Assembly (NCBI GenBank): GCA_003573975.1
Contig: AP018533.1
Span: 1,240,001 to 1,304,000, forward strand
Length of the DNA: 64,000 nucleotides
Source: Clostridiales bacterium CCNA10
GTDB taxonomy: Bacteria > Bacillota > Clostridia > Oscillospirales > Oscillospiraceae
Reading direction: 5' to 3'
The position numbers were made by a program, and so were the translations under genes. The notes beneath the pieces are model-generated. The model was not told where the DNA came from and did not search any database. It worked only from the letters and a program-made list of their open reading frames with translations. Positions 1 to 8,787 of this stretch are shown here, in pieces (the stretch's first letter is position 1; every line of letters begins with the position of its first letter).

Positions 1-1530
1 GGGGCCTCCGGGGTACTGTCCCACAAGGGGGCCTACGGCGCCCTGTTCCGGGTGCGGTGCATGGTCACGGAGCATCTGGCGAAGGTGCCCCTGGGCGCGT
101 TGGATGAGCGGAGCACGGGAGCGGTCAAGACCGTGCTCAACGAGGACATTGAGAAGCTGGAGCTGTTTCTGGCCCATAACCTGCCGGAGTTCGTGGCCTA
201 TCTCACCGGCCCGGTGGTGATCTTCCTCTATCTGCTGTCGGTGAATGTCCCATTGGCGCTGGTCTCGCTGCTCCCCCTGCCGCTGGCGGGAATTGTGATG
301 GGGGTGATCTTTGGCCGCATGAAGGGGATTCTGGAGGACGCCAACCGCTCCCTGGTGAGCTTCAACTCGGTAATGATCGAGTATGTCTCCGGGATGCGGC
401 TCATCAAGGCGTACAACATGGGGAGCCGGTCGTTTCAGAAGTTTTCCCACGCCATTTCGGAGGAAAACCGGATCTGGAATCTGGTGACCCATAAAACCGC
501 GCCGCCCTATGCGGCTTTCCTGCTGCTGGTGGAGTGCGGTATGCTCCTGATGATCCCGGCCGGGGGGCTTATGTTCCTCCGGGGCTCGGTGAGCGCCAGC
601 GTGTTTCTGCTCTTTGCCTATGTGGGCGGCATGTATTTGACGGAGATCCTGCCGCTCCAGAAGATGTCCACCACCTTTGCCCAGGCTCTCAGCGGTGTGG
701 GAAAGGTGCGGGAGATCCTGGAGCTTCCGGTCTTTGAAGGAGGCGGGCCATTCCCGGAGGACCACGGCATTGAACTGGACCATGTGACCTTCTCCTATGA
801 CGGGAAGACGGATGTGCTGCGGGATTGCTCTCTGTCGGTAAAGCAGGGGGAAAAGGTGGCCCTGGTGGGGGTGTCCGGCGCGGGCAAGAGCACTATCATC
901 CAGCTGATCTCCCGGTTTTACGATACAACAAAGGGCGAGGTCCGCATCGGCGGCCGGAATGTCAGGGACATCCGCTACGAGGACCTGCTCGCCCACATCT
1001 CCATCGTGTTTCAAAAGACCTTCCTCACCCGGGACAGTGTGCTGGAGAACATCCGTATGGGCACGCAGGCCACGCTGGAACAGGTGCGGGAGGCCGCCCG
1101 TCTGGCACAGATCGACGACTTCATCCTGTCGCTGCCCCAGGGATACGACACCAAGGTTGGAGCTATGGGCTCACGCTTCTCCGGTGGGGAGCGCCAGCGC
1201 ATTGCCATTGCCCGCGCTATTTTGAAGGACGCCCCCATCCTCATTCTGGACGAGGCGACCTCCGCCGCCGACCCGGAGAATCAGGTGGAGATTGACCGGG
1301 CCATTGAAAACCTCTGCCGTGGTAAGACCGTACTCATCGTGGCTCACCGGCTGGGAGCGGTAAAGATGTGCGACAAGGTGGCGGTGGTGGAGGACCACAC
1401 CATCACCTGCTGCGGAACTCATGCGGAGGTGCTGGAACAGAATTCTTATTACCGCAAAGCCTGGGCCGACTACCGGGCGGCCAGGTCCATCACCTATTCC
1501 GTGAAAGGAGGGCAAGACGATGACAAATGA
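1..1530 (+). CDS. ABC transporter, fused permease/ATPase (5' end outside window)
   Basis: Exporter-fold ABC half-transporter. The reading frame is open from base 1, upstream of the first possible start (GTG at 52), and the residues before it fit the usual TM2-TM3 loop, so the gene begins outside the window. Membrane segments fill the first ~230 visible residues. The nucleotide-binding domain follows with Walker A GVSGAGKS, signature FSGGERQR, Walker B ILILDEATSAAD and an H-loop (AHRLG). It overlaps the next ABC gene by 11 bases, so the two probably form a heterodimer. By resemblance to the other ABC pairs in the window it may belong to the YbtPQ/IrtAB-like group; the substrate is unknown. Confidence 0.93.
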   Translation, partial: GASGVLSHKGAYGALFRVRCMVTEHLAKVPLGALDERSTGAVKTVLNEDIEKLELFLAHNLPEFVAYLTGPVVIFLYLLSVNVPLALVSLLPLPLAGIVMGVIFGRMKGILEDANRSLVSFNSVMIEYVSGMRLIKAYNMGSRSFQKFSHAISEENRIWNLVTHKTAPPYAAFLLLVECGMLLMIPAGGLMFLRGSVSASVFLLFAYVGGMYLTEILPLQKMSTTFAQALSGVGKVREILELPVFEGGGPFPEDHGIELDHVTFSYDGKTDVLRDCSLSVKQGEKVALVGVSGAGKSTIIQLISRFYDTTKGEVRIGGRNVRDIRYEDLLAHISIVFQKTFLTRDSVLENIRMGTQATLEQVREAARLAQIDDFILSLPQGYDTKVGAMGSRFSGGERQRIAIARAILKDAPILILDEATSAADPENQVEIDRAIENLCRGKTVLIVAHRLGAVKMCDKVAVVEDHTITCCGTHAEVLEQNSYYRKAWADYRAARSITYSVKGGQDDDK

Positions 1531-3229
1531 ATCTCCGTTCCGCAAAAACAGGGCTTTTTATATTGGTGTAGTGCTGACCGTATTGGAGGGCATCCTCTCC
1601 GGGTGCAGTTATCTGTCTGTCTACATCGTCCTCACCGCTCTGGCTTCAGGAACGATTACCGCCGGAATGGTGGGAGCGGTCACCGCGGGGCTCGCTGTCA
1701 TTTTCCTGCTGCGGCTGGTCATTTACAGCACCGGGTACACCCAGGTCCAGATCGGCGGGGCGGCGGTGTCCAAGCGCCTGCGGCTGCTTCTGGGGGATAA
1801 GCTCAAGAAGATCCCCCTGGCCCGCTTCACCCAGGGGCAGGTTGGGCAGTATGTGAACACCATGACCAGCGATGTGGGCAGCTATGAGAAAATCCTGACC
1901 CATTCCAGTGGGAACATTATCAAAAACGCTGCGCTTTCCGCGGTGCTGGTTGGCTTTGTATGCACCGTCTGGCTGCCGGCGGGGCTGATCCTGCTGGCGG
2001 TTGTCGCGCTGCTGATTCCCGACCTGTGGCTGTCCTTCCGGGTGGTAAAGGTGTACGGCGTGGCGAAAAACAAGGTCAGCGCCGAGACGGTGAGCGGCAT
2101 TGTGGAGTACATTGACGGCATTCAGATGTTCCGGGCGTACAACATGGGCGGCGTGAAAAACAGGACCGTCACCCAGGCCATGGAGGAGTTCAGCCGGGTG
2201 TGCTACCAGTACGAAGCCAAGGGAATCCCCATCGGATTCGGCTACAATATCATCAGCTGGGGCAGCGTGCCGCTCATCATGATGCTGGCCGCCGGGCCAT
2301 GGGCGGCGGGAACGCTGAACGGCGTGGATTATCTGATGCTGTCCATGCTTCCCATTCTGCTGACCAAACTCACCGCCAGCATTGCCATTGATCTCTTTGA
2401 GTGGAAGCACCTGATGGTCTCCAAAAGGAATATTGAGAATCTGATTCAGGAGCCGGAAGAGGCCGGAGAGAGCGCACCCTTTGCCCCGGAGCGGCACGAC
2501 ATCACCTTCCGGGATGTGTCGTTCTCCTATGTACCGGGAGAGCCGGTCCTGAAGAGGGTGTCCTTCACCGTCCCGGACGGGAAACTCACCGCCATCGTGG
2601 GAGACTCCGGCTCAGGCAAATCCACGATTTTGAATCTGATCGCCAAATTCTATGAGCCGCAGAGTGGGACCATCGCTATCGGAGGTCGATCCATCCAGCA
2701 TGTCTCCGCAGAGCGGGTGCTGGCACAGCTCTCTATGGTGGACCAGCAGGTGTTCCTCTTTGACGATACTGTGCGGGAGAATATCCGCCACGCCCGGCCC
2801 ACGGTCACTGACCGGGAGGTGGAGGCAGCCTGCAGGGACGCCGGATGTGACGGCTTTGTGGAGAAACTGGAAAAGAGCTATGACACTGGGATTGGAGAAA
2901 ACGGCAGCCTGCTCTCCGGAGGAGAGCGGCAGCGGCTTTCTATCGCCAGGGCCATTCTGAAAAACAGTCCCATCCTATTGCTGGACGAGGCCACCGCATC
3001 CCTGGACATCGAGAACGAGTTGGCGGTCAAACAGGCCATCGCCAATCTGCTCAAGGAGAAAAAGACCGTGGTGATGATCGCCCATACCCTTTCCATCGTC
3101 AAGAACGCGGATCAGATCCTGGTAGTGGCGGACGGAACAATCAAGGAGTCTGGCACCCACGAGGAGCTGCTGGCCGAGAACGGAAAATATGCGGCCATGT
3201 GGAACGCAGAACAGAAAATCACTGTATAG
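1520..3229 (+). CDS. ABC transporter, fused permease/ATPase (partner of preceding gene)
   Basis: 569-residue half-transporter: about six membrane helices in residues 15-300, then an ATPase domain with Walker A GDSGSGKS, signature LSGGERQRLS, Walker B ILLLDEATASLD and H-loop AHTLS. The ATG at 1520 lies inside the end of the preceding gene and has an AAAGGAGG ribosome site, so the two are translationally coupled. Together they look like a heterodimeric exporter-fold pump; members of this class can export, or import metal-siderophore complexes (YbtPQ, IrtAB). A DtxR-type fragment follows 17 bases later, the same order as in the intact operon at 49.3-53.2 kb. Confidence 0.93.
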   Translation: MTNESPFRKNRAFYIGVVLTVLEGILSGCSYLSVYIVLTALASGTITAGMVGAVTAGLAVIFLLRLVIYSTGYTQVQIGGAAVSKRLRLLLGDKLKKIPLARFTQGQVGQYVNTMTSDVGSYEKILTHSSGNIIKNAALSAVLVGFVCTVWLPAGLILLAVVALLIPDLWLSFRVVKVYGVAKNKVSAETVSGIVEYIDGIQMFRAYNMGGVKNRTVTQAMEEFSRVCYQYEAKGIPIGFGYNIISWGSVPLIMMLAAGPWAAGTLNGVDYLMLSMLPILLTKLTASIAIDLFEWKHLMVSKRNIENLIQEPEEAGESAPFAPERHDITFRDVSFSYVPGEPVLKRVSFTVPDGKLTAIVGDSGSGKSTILNLIAKFYEPQSGTIAIGGRSIQHVSAERVLAQLSMVDQQVFLFDDTVRENIRHARPTVTDREVEAACRDAGCDGFVEKLEKSYDTGIGENGSLLSGGERQRLSIARAILKNSPILLLDEATASLDIENELAVKQAIANLLKEKKTVVMIAHTLSIVKNADQILVVADGTIKESGTHEELLAENGKYAAMWNAEQKITV

Positions 3230-3245
3230 AGAAGAGGTCGCGCCT

Positions 3246-3524
3246 ATGAAAAAACTCCATGCGTCGGGCGAAGATTATCTGGAGGCCGTGCTAGTACTCC
3301 AAAAGGAAAAAGGAATGGTACGGTCCGTGGATGTGGCCCAGCACCCTGGCTGGCTCTTCACGCAGGAACAGATCTACGAGGCTGTATGGCACGAGTTTCC
3401 GAAGGGCTGCGGCGCGAACGTAGTCAATATCATCAGTCAGTTCTGCCGGAAGATGGAACCGGGAAACCCCATCCGCACTGCCCCCTACAGCAGTTATAAG
3501 TTCGAACTGACTCCTGTAACCTGA
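3246..3524 (+). pseudogene. Hybrid remnant: DtxR/MntR N-terminus joined to OmpR-type winged-helix C-terminus
   Basis: The 92-codon frame starts like the intact DtxR-family gene at 49327-49695 (MKxLHASGEDYLEA, then KGMVRSVDVA) but near 3341-3346 switches to a response-regulator winged-helix tail (GWLFTQEQIYEAVW, later NIISQFCRKMEPGNP). Neither half is complete: the DtxR part lacks its recognition helix and metal-binding region, and the OmpR part lacks its receiver. The ATG has only a modest ribosome site (AGAGG). It follows the ABC pair where a DtxR gene follows the ABC pair at 49.7 kb, which suggests deletion or recombination between two regulator genes. A functional hybrid DNA-binding protein cannot be excluded. 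Confidence 0.75.
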
Positions 3525-3540
3525 TAAGCCTTTTTCGCAA

Positions 3541-3577
3541 AAAACGCAGGTATCCTTGACGGGTAACTGCGTTTTTT
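3541..3577 (+). terminator. Rho-independent terminator after the ABC operon
   Basis: AACGCAG and CTGCGTT arms flank a 17-base loop region and are followed by a T tract. It ends the plus-strand operon. Confidence 0.75.
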
Positions 3578-3597
3578 ATGCAGGCAGATACAAAATA

Positions 3598-3643
3598 AAA
3601 ACGGCGCTTTGGTGTGAGCTGTAATGCCCTCAAAGTGCCGTTT
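3598..3643 (-). terminator. Rho-independent terminator of the minus-strand XRE gene
   Basis: AAACGGC-GCTTT pairs with AAAGTGCCGTTT. Read on the minus strand the stem is followed by TTTTTATTTTG. It overlaps the XRE stop codon. Confidence 0.7.
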
Positions 3644-3857
3644 ATGCTTTATCTGGGATGTGACGAAGAACATCTTCTACCCTGCAAGAAAGAATGTTGC
3701 AAAGGTCATTCAGCGTTGCGGTTGAAATATTCCGGTTTTGCTTCAAAGAATCCAATGTTCCCTTGCTGAAGGAATAGTCCTTTATTAGAGAATAAGTTGT
3801 AATTCCCTTTCGACGCATGGTGTCCCAGAGCGGGTCGTAAGTAATAATAGAAACCAC
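3642..3857 (-). CDS. XRE-family (Cro/C1-type) regulator, short
   Basis: 71 residues, nearly all one helix-turn-helix of the Cro/C1 type: WDTMRRKGITTYSLIKDY then SFSKGTLDSLKQ and STATLNDLCNILSCRVEDVL. The last block is the typical helix 4-5 signature of the small HTH_26-like group. The start is GTG at 3857 with AAAGGGG close in front, so the exact start is uncertain. It lies alone between a remnant regulator and another XRE gene, and probably acts as a local repressor. Confidence 0.8.
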   Translation of the reverse strand: MVSIITYDPLWDTMRRKGITTYSLIKDYSFSKGTLDSLKQNRNISTATLNDLCNILSCRVEDVLRHIPDKA

Positions 3858-3894
3858 CCCTTTGTGATTTCTATTATATTTGACATGCTGCCTC

Positions 3895-3923
3895 TTGAAT
3901 ATTCCCGGTATATCGGGTATAAT
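3895..3923 (+). promoter_or_regulatory. Plus-strand promoter-like sequence with no plus-strand gene behind it
   Basis: TTGAAT, 17 bases, TATAAT. Transcripts from it would run antisense through the XRE gene at 3950-4270. Confidence 0.4.
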
Positions 3924-3949
3924 ATCTTAATTACACGATTTCATACTTG

Positions 3950-4270
3950 TTAATTCTTCTCATTCAAGCGCCTGACCATCAACAAAACAGCTTCCAAATC
4001 CTGATCGTTCATCGACTTGATGCCATTTATGATCTCCTGAACCAAAATTGGATTTCGGTATTCCGCTTCCTCATCGAAAAACAAACGGGGCGTGATACCG
4101 AGCGTGTCAATCAAATAGAGCAATTCTTTCACAGATGGCTGGGAATACCCGGTGACAATGTTATGAATATAGTTCTTGCTATGCCCTAAATCATAACTTA
4201 ATTGGTATTCTGAAACTCCCTTTTTTAACCGCAATTCTGTGATACGGTTTCTGATAAATTCCATCTCCAT
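3950..4270 (-). CDS. XRE-family regulator with C-terminal extension
   Basis: 106 residues. Residues 5-60 form a Cro/C1 helix-turn-helix (RITELRLKKGVSEYQLSYDLG, then NYIHNIVTGYSQPSVKELLYL); the rest is a charged helical tail (SMNDQDLEAVLLMVRRL) seen in many Clostridia XRE proteins of mobile regions. Divergent from the unknown gene at 4412 across a 141-base spacer holding a TATCAC-N9-GTGATA palindrome that is a candidate site for it. Confidence 0.88.
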   Translation of the reverse strand: MEMEFIRNRITELRLKKGVSEYQLSYDLGHSKNYIHNIVTGYSQPSVKELLYLIDTLGITPRLFFDEEAEYRNPILVQEIINGIKSMNDQDLEAVLLMVRRLNEKN

Positions 4271-4353
4271 ATGATTCCTCCACCACCATTTTCCCCATAA
4301 TACACTTTCATGGTGTGATATTAGGGTGGGAGTGGTGTGTTTCTTTTATGCAA

Positions 4354-4374
4354 TATCACTTTTATAGCGTGATA
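4354..4374. promoter_or_regulatory. Candidate XRE operator palindrome
   Basis: TATCAC, 9 bases, GTGATA in the spacer between the divergent XRE gene and the unknown gene at 4412. A related GTGTGATA lies about 35 bases away near 4313. Confidence 0.45.
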
Positions 4375-4411
4375 AATTGATAAAATACCACACAGGAAAA
4401 GAGAGAGACAT

Positions 4412-5296
4412 ATGGATAGAGAGAAAGAATCGCCTCCGGAGAGACTGCCGTTCTGCTTGGACGACACAGTTGGTGAAATCGTAAGGGCAAGCCAGGAGTG
4501 CCCCGGCGTCTACTATATCGCAGCCAGGAAACAGGACGGCAAGTTTTTGGCAGATGAATACTATGTGGTGGAAAAATCCTCGCCAGCCATATCAAAAGAG
4601 GCCATGGTATATGGGAGGATGCCTGAAGAGGACTCCCGTGTGCTGCTCTATTCGTTTGCGGAAGAGCGGCGGGGATATAAAATCATTGAGTATGAGATCT
4701 ATCGGTATCAGGTCAGGCACGGAATATATGCAGACGGACAGACCTCGCTTCGTGATATTGCTTTTTACAATATGGAGTATCATCCGGAATACTTTGGAAC
4801 TTATCCAGCGCCCCTTGCCACGCCGCGGGGCCGTACCGCACGCTACAAGCCGCTGATGAACGGCGTCTTCTGGATCGAAACAGGCACAGGAGAGGAAGTC
4901 CTCGCTGTCTGCTATCCTATTTGGAACTGCGACTTCTCAGAAACCGTATTAAAGCAATCGGAGCAGACCGAAGAGGATGTGCGGGAAGGAATTGACAGCA
5001 CCTTGGGGTATCTGTTCTTTTCCAAGTGGGCCAGCAGCCTCGCCTTGTTTGAACTATGGGGGCAGTACGAGGAGTTAAGGGCCGGCGGTCTAATCAACTA
5101 CCCCGCATTGATGAACTATATCTGGACCTATTTCCCGGAGTACGCCGCCACATACAATATACAGAATCAGATGGGGATGCACGATACCTTCGGCCTGCTG
5201 ATGAACGCACTGGGGGCGGAGATGGAATTGCAGAACGACCCGAGCAAGGTAATTGCAATGTCAAAAGCCGCCGGGCTTGATTTCCTGAATTTTTAA
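4412..5296 (+). CDS. Unrecognised 294-residue protein
   Basis: I do not recognise this family. The protein is soluble, acidic and rich in Tyr and Trp, with no signal peptide or membrane helix. Its middle has YNMEYHPEYFG and NGVFWIETGTGEEVLAVCYPIW; the end is helical (DTFGLLMNALGAEME). The ATG at 4412 follows GAAAAGAGAGAG. It is divergent from an XRE gene and followed 32 bases later by another unrecognised gene, so the two probably form an operon under that XRE regulator. The setting is typical of accessory islands. Confidence 0.8.
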   Translation: MDREKESPPERLPFCLDDTVGEIVRASQECPGVYYIAARKQDGKFLADEYYVVEKSSPAISKEAMVYGRMPEEDSRVLLYSFAEERRGYKIIEYEIYRYQVRHGIYADGQTSLRDIAFYNMEYHPEYFGTYPAPLATPRGRTARYKPLMNGVFWIETGTGEEVLAVCYPIWNCDFSETVLKQSEQTEEDVREGIDSTLGYLFFSKWASSLALFELWGQYEELRAGGLINYPALMNYIWTYFPEYAATYNIQNQMGMHDTFGLLMNALGAEMELQNDPSKVIAMSKAAGLDFLNF

Positions 5297-5328
5297 TTGG
5301 GCCGACAATGGCCAGATCAGGTGAGACA

Positions 5329-5946
5329 ATGAACTTGGAACAAAATGAAGAACTGGCGAAGCAAATCCTTCGCACCGGCATGTACGCAAATCTGTATGAT
5401 AAAGAAACAACATACGGGTACCTGACCTATTTAACCTACCGGGTGGAGGACACGCTGTTCACCTGGAAAAAGGAAAGCGATGCGGACGGTTTTTGGGCCG
5501 ACCTCACATGGGAGGAATATATTGCCTTTTTGCAGCGGGAAAAAACATTGCTTTTGGCGGCCCAAAGGGTGCTGCTCAGCACCGTGATGGCGTTCCCTGT
5601 CTCCGCATTTGACTTTACATTGGAAGAAGCGGAAGTGGACTTTCCCGTAACGCGTTATGACAGCGCCGGGATGCTCCATATGGCAAAGCTCTATTCCTTC
5701 GAGAACTGCATCTCAATCGTGGAGTTTCTGATGTTCCGGGCAGAGAGGGCGTATTATCCATTATGGAAGGAGCAGCGGGGACCCCACTACACATGGGAGC
5801 TTTATATCGTGGAGCTGCTTCACAGCCGAAGGGAATTTGTGGACCCCTTATCAAGAGCCTTCCGCAACGCACTGGTCCAATTGGACTTTCTCCCGGCGTG
5901 GCAGATAATCTATCCGACCATTCAAGGGGATACAGAGATAGGATGA
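5329..5946 (+). CDS. Unrecognised ~205-residue protein
   Basis: The ATG at 5329 is preferred over 5308 because AGGTGAG stands just before it. The product is soluble, helical and rich in aromatic residues (LYDKETTYGYLTYLTYRVED, FWADLTWEEYIAFLQREKTLL). I see no catalytic motif and do not recognise it. It probably forms a two-gene unit with the protein at 4412-5296. Both are rich in Tyr/Trp and could act together, but that is only inferred from position. Confidence 0.75.
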   Translation: MNLEQNEELAKQILRTGMYANLYDKETTYGYLTYLTYRVEDTLFTWKKESDADGFWADLTWEEYIAFLQREKTLLLAAQRVLLSTVMAFPVSAFDFTLEEAEVDFPVTRYDSAGMLHMAKLYSFENCISIVEFLMFRAERAYYPLWKEQRGPHYTWELYIVELLHSRREFVDPLSRAFRNALVQLDFLPAWQIIYPTIQGDTEIG

Positions 5947-6048
5947 GTCGGAGACCGAGATTATACTGTGGCTGAATCTTGAAAGGCGGCAAGGGATGCA
6001 AGGAGTGGGAAGACGGTACCCAAGCACAGGTAAAACGTACTCCTGACG

Positions 6049-6156
6049 ATGATCAACATTATCAGCCAGCTCCGCCAGAAGATAGAACCAAACAACCCCG
6101 TCCGCACTGTCCCTGACAGCGTCTATAGGTTTGAGAACCTCTCAATAATAAAATGA
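6049..6156 (+). pseudogene. C-terminal remnant of an OmpR-type winged-helix regulator
   Basis: 36 codons reading NIISQLRQKIEPNNPVRT and VYRFEN to a stop. This is the end of a response-regulator DNA-binding domain and resembles the tail of the hybrid at 3246-3524 (NIISQ, K-EP-NP-RT). No ribosome site or receiver domain is present, so it is a leftover fragment. Confidence 0.65.
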
Positions 6157-6193
6157 AAAATCCCTGCAGATTTGCCGAATCTGCGGGGATTTT
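6157..6193. terminator. Bidirectional terminator
   Basis: AAAATCCC-GCAGATT pairs with AATCTGC-GGGATTTT around a short loop, with T/A tracts on both sides. It can end the minus-strand gene at 6212 and plus-strand reading from upstream. Confidence 0.75.
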
Positions 6194-6211
6194 CTATTTC
6201 TTATTTTGGGC

Positions 6212-6715
6212 TCAATCGGTATCCATAAAATACTCCGCTGCCCGATATTCCAATTCCATCAAACTGTGGATGCGATACCTCTCAATTTTGTGTCGGAGAT
6301 CTGGCAGTCGCAAGAAAAAATTCGACCACAGTTCTTGCCTGTCATAGTCCTTCTGATAGCGGTCCAAGGAATAATTGAACATCAGCCGGTAGGACAAGGC
6401 AGCCGTGCGGAGTCTGTGTTTATATCCCTTGGGCGCTCTATCCCGAGAAAACAGATAAGCCACCATATCCATGATGCGCCGCTCTGTCATATAGGCGCTT
6501 CCCAATGTAATCGGGTGCCAGCGGTAGTAATCGTATTCTGATGGGTCATACCGCTTTGACAGGGAATCGTTTTGAAACGCCATAACGGATAGCTCAGGAT
6601 ACAGATGGCAGAGCTGATTAAGCGCACGGATATTTTTCCGCTTGTGCGCAATGTGATAGTAATAGATGAAATCCTCCAGGCTGATTTGCGGGTGGGTGAC
6701 ATTCAGCCGCCTCAT
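6212..6715 (-). CDS. Unrecognised 167-residue protein
   Basis: The ATG at 6715 is chosen because AAAGGAGTGG lies just before it; a longer frame upstream lacks a ribosome site. The protein is basic, rich in Tyr, Arg and His (YYYHIAHKRKN, YDYYRWHPITLG) and helical, without membrane segments or a motif I recognise. It is divergent from the XRE gene at 6882 with a good promoter at 6768-6797. This repeats the XRE plus unknown-gene pairing seen at 3950/4412. Confidence 0.75.
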   Translation of the reverse strand: MRRLNVTHPQISLEDFIYYYHIAHKRKNIRALNQLCHLYPELSVMAFQNDSLSKRYDPSEYDYYRWHPITLGSAYMTERRIMDMVAYLFSRDRAPKGYKHRLRTAALSYRLMFNYSLDRYQKDYDRQELWSNFFLRLPDLRHKIERYRIHSLMELEYRAAEYFMDTD

Positions 6716-6767
6716 GATTCCACTCCTTTGTATTCCGCCGCACATGGAAAATACTTCTTGCAAAGAA

Positions 6768-6797
6768 AGTATAATCACAAACATATATAAAAGTCAA
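6768..6797 (-). promoter_or_regulatory. Promoter of the 6212-6715 gene
   Basis: On the minus strand: TTGACT, 18 bases, TATACT, about 50 bases before the start codon. Confidence 0.6.
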
Positions 6798-6881
6798 TGG
6801 TAATACTATATTTATCACACTGTATGAAGGCCGACATTTTCGATAAAATAAAACAAATACACGCGGGAAGGATTTGACGCC

Positions 6882-7223
6882 TTGGAATACAGAGTGGATG
6901 AACGGGCAAAGCGGATTGCCCGCAAGCTGCGCAAAATCAGAGAGCTGAAAGGGCTGACCCGCGAAAAATTCTGTGAGCCCTTGGGTGAGAACAGCGATTA
7001 CTGGGGGCTGATCGAGCGAGGTGAGCAGCCAATCAGCCTGCCCAAACTGCTCCAGGTATGCGAGGTTTACCAGATCCCTATTGAGAGCGTCGTGGTACTG
7101 GACTATCAAATACAGGACAACGGCCGAGTACGGGAGGACATTGACGGACTTTTGGGACAGTGCAATGAGTATCAGCTTGAAGTGATCCGCAAATTTATTT
7201 CGGATATTGCCATGACGCTATAA
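6882..7223 (+). CDS. XRE-family regulator
   Basis: 113 residues, TTG start with GGGAAGGA upstream. Residues 8-65 form a Cro/C1 helix-turn-helix (RIARKLRKIRELKGLTREKF, then DYWGLIERGEQPISLPKLLQV); the tail (GLLGQCNEYQLEVIRKFISDIA) is the helical extension common in Clostridia XRE proteins. It is divergent from the unknown gene at 6212-6715 and ends in a strong terminator, so it is monocistronic. Confidence 0.85.
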   Translation: MEYRVDERAKRIARKLRKIRELKGLTREKFCEPLGENSDYWGLIERGEQPISLPKLLQVCEVYQIPIESVVVLDYQIQDNGRVREDIDGLLGQCNEYQLEVIRKFISDIAMTL

Positions 7224-7268
7224 AGTACCGAATCCACCCTGATCATCAGGCGGAGTTCGGTACTTTTT
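7222..7268 (+). terminator. Rho-independent terminator of the XRE gene
   Basis: AAAGTACCGAA and TTCGGTACTTT arms with an inner CTGATCATCAG palindrome, then a T run. Confidence 0.85.
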
Positions 7269-7357
7269 GTGTAGTAGCCATGGCTGCCTGTGAAAACGAC
7301 CGTCCGCAGGCCTGCTTTAACAACTTATTTTGAACTGAAAGTACCAGTATGATACTG

Positions 7358-8761
7358 TCAGGAATTGCGGCTGCCTGGGCATTTCCCCCCAGCACAATCA
7401 ACCTCACTATTTTGCAGTTGCCGATCTGTCTGCCGCATGACTTTACGGTATAACAAAACTGCAACCAGAGCCGCCAGCGTCTCCGCTACAGGAAACGCCG
7501 CCCACACACCATTCAGACCCCAGGACAAAGAAAATACCATAGCCAGAGGTGGGATCACAAGGAGCTGACGAAGCAGAGAAATGCTCAAGGAATACAGCCC
7601 TTTCCCAAGAGCCTCAAAACAGCCGGCCATTACCGTCCCCAGGGTGGATACCAAAAAGCCCAGGCTTGTAATACGCAGCATAGGCACCCCGACAGCTATC
7701 ATGGCTTCATCCGCATCGAAAAGGCCCATAATCTGCCGTGGGACACCCCAAGCGATCAGGGTGCCCAATGCCATAATGATGGCGGTCAAAGCGAGGCTCC
7801 ATCGGATGACAAGATGAAGTCTCCGTCCTTGGCCCGCTCCGTAGTTATAACTCACAATGGGCCTCATACCCTGAATCAGACCATTGGCGGGCATATACAC
7901 AAAGGTTTGCAGCTTGAAGTACAATCCAAATGCTGCCACGGCCAATGCGTGGAGACCCACCAGCAGTGCGTTCAGGATACTCACCAGCAGACTGGGCATC
8001 GCGGTCATCAACCCGGAGGGGACTCCCACCGCGTAAATCCTTTTGGCGATTCCGGCGTCGATCTTCATATCTTTTCGGGTAATACGAATTCCCGTTCGGG
8101 TCCGAAGGAAGCAGAACACCGCCAAACCACAGGCTGTCATCTGTCCAGTTACCGTAGCGACAGCAGCGCCGGTAACTCCCATAGCGGGCAGTCCGAACAT
8201 GCCGAAGATCAGAATCGGGTCGAGAATGATGTTTACAATCGCCCCTACGCCTTGCAAAATCATCGGTACGACCATGTTCCCAACCGCTTGGAACAGTTTT
8301 TCGATAAATATATGATACAGGCTACCAAAGGACAGGCAGATCACAATGCGGGTGTAGTTGACACTCATTTGCAGGATCTCTGGATCATCGGTAAACATGC
8401 GTAAAAATGGCTCGCTGCCGAAAAGCCCAACCAATATGAAAATGACAGCATGGATAGTGGTGAAGATGACCCCCATGGAAGCGGCCTGATCCACCTTATA
8501 CTGGTTTCCCTCCCCCAGGTTGCGAGCGATATAGGCGTTGATTCCTACGCCAAAGCCAACAGCGACCGCCAACACAAGATTTTGCAGGGGATAAGCCAAA
8601 GAAACCGCGGTAAGTGCATCATTGCTGAGCCAGGCCACAAATATGCTGTCTACTACATTGTATAGAGATTGGATGAGCATGGACAGAATAGACGGCACCG
8701 ACATGCTCACCAACAGTGGCAAAATCGGTTTTGTCCCCATTAGATTTTTGGTGTTTATCAA
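7358..8761 (-). CDS. MATE-family efflux transporter
   Basis: 467 residues with about 12 membrane helices in two similar halves, the plan of MATE (NorM/MepA/DinF) cation-coupled drug exporters. The first half starts LLVSMSVPSILSMLIQSLYNVVDSIF, with GVGINAYIARNLGEGN after helix 2; the second half has the matching GLYFKLQTFVYMPANGLIQGM. The start is probably TTG at 8761, with GGGGAGG 10 bases upstream; an ATG seven codons in is the alternative. A promoter at 8878-8907 and a long hairpin in the leader lie upstream. It follows another MATE gene on the same strand but has its own promoter. Confidence 0.92.
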   Translation of the reverse strand: MINTKNLMGTKPILPLLVSMSVPSILSMLIQSLYNVVDSIFVAWLSNDALTAVSLAYPLQNLVLAVAVGFGVGINAYIARNLGEGNQYKVDQAASMGVIFTTIHAVIFILVGLFGSEPFLRMFTDDPEILQMSVNYTRIVICLSFGSLYHIFIEKLFQAVGNMVVPMILQGVGAIVNIILDPILIFGMFGLPAMGVTGAAVATVTGQMTACGLAVFCFLRTRTGIRITRKDMKIDAGIAKRIYAVGVPSGLMTAMPSLLVSILNALLVGLHALAVAAFGLYFKLQTFVYMPANGLIQGMRPIVSYNYGAGQGRRLHLVIRWSLALTAIIMALGTLIAWGVPRQIMGLFDADEAMIAVGVPMLRITSLGFLVSTLGTVMAGCFEALGKGLYSLSISLLRQLLVIPPLAMVFSLSWGLNGVWAAFPVAETLAALVAVLLYRKVMRQTDRQLQNSEVDCAGGKCPGSRNS

Positions 8762-8787
8762 TGCAGAACAGCCTCCCCATGTTAAAA

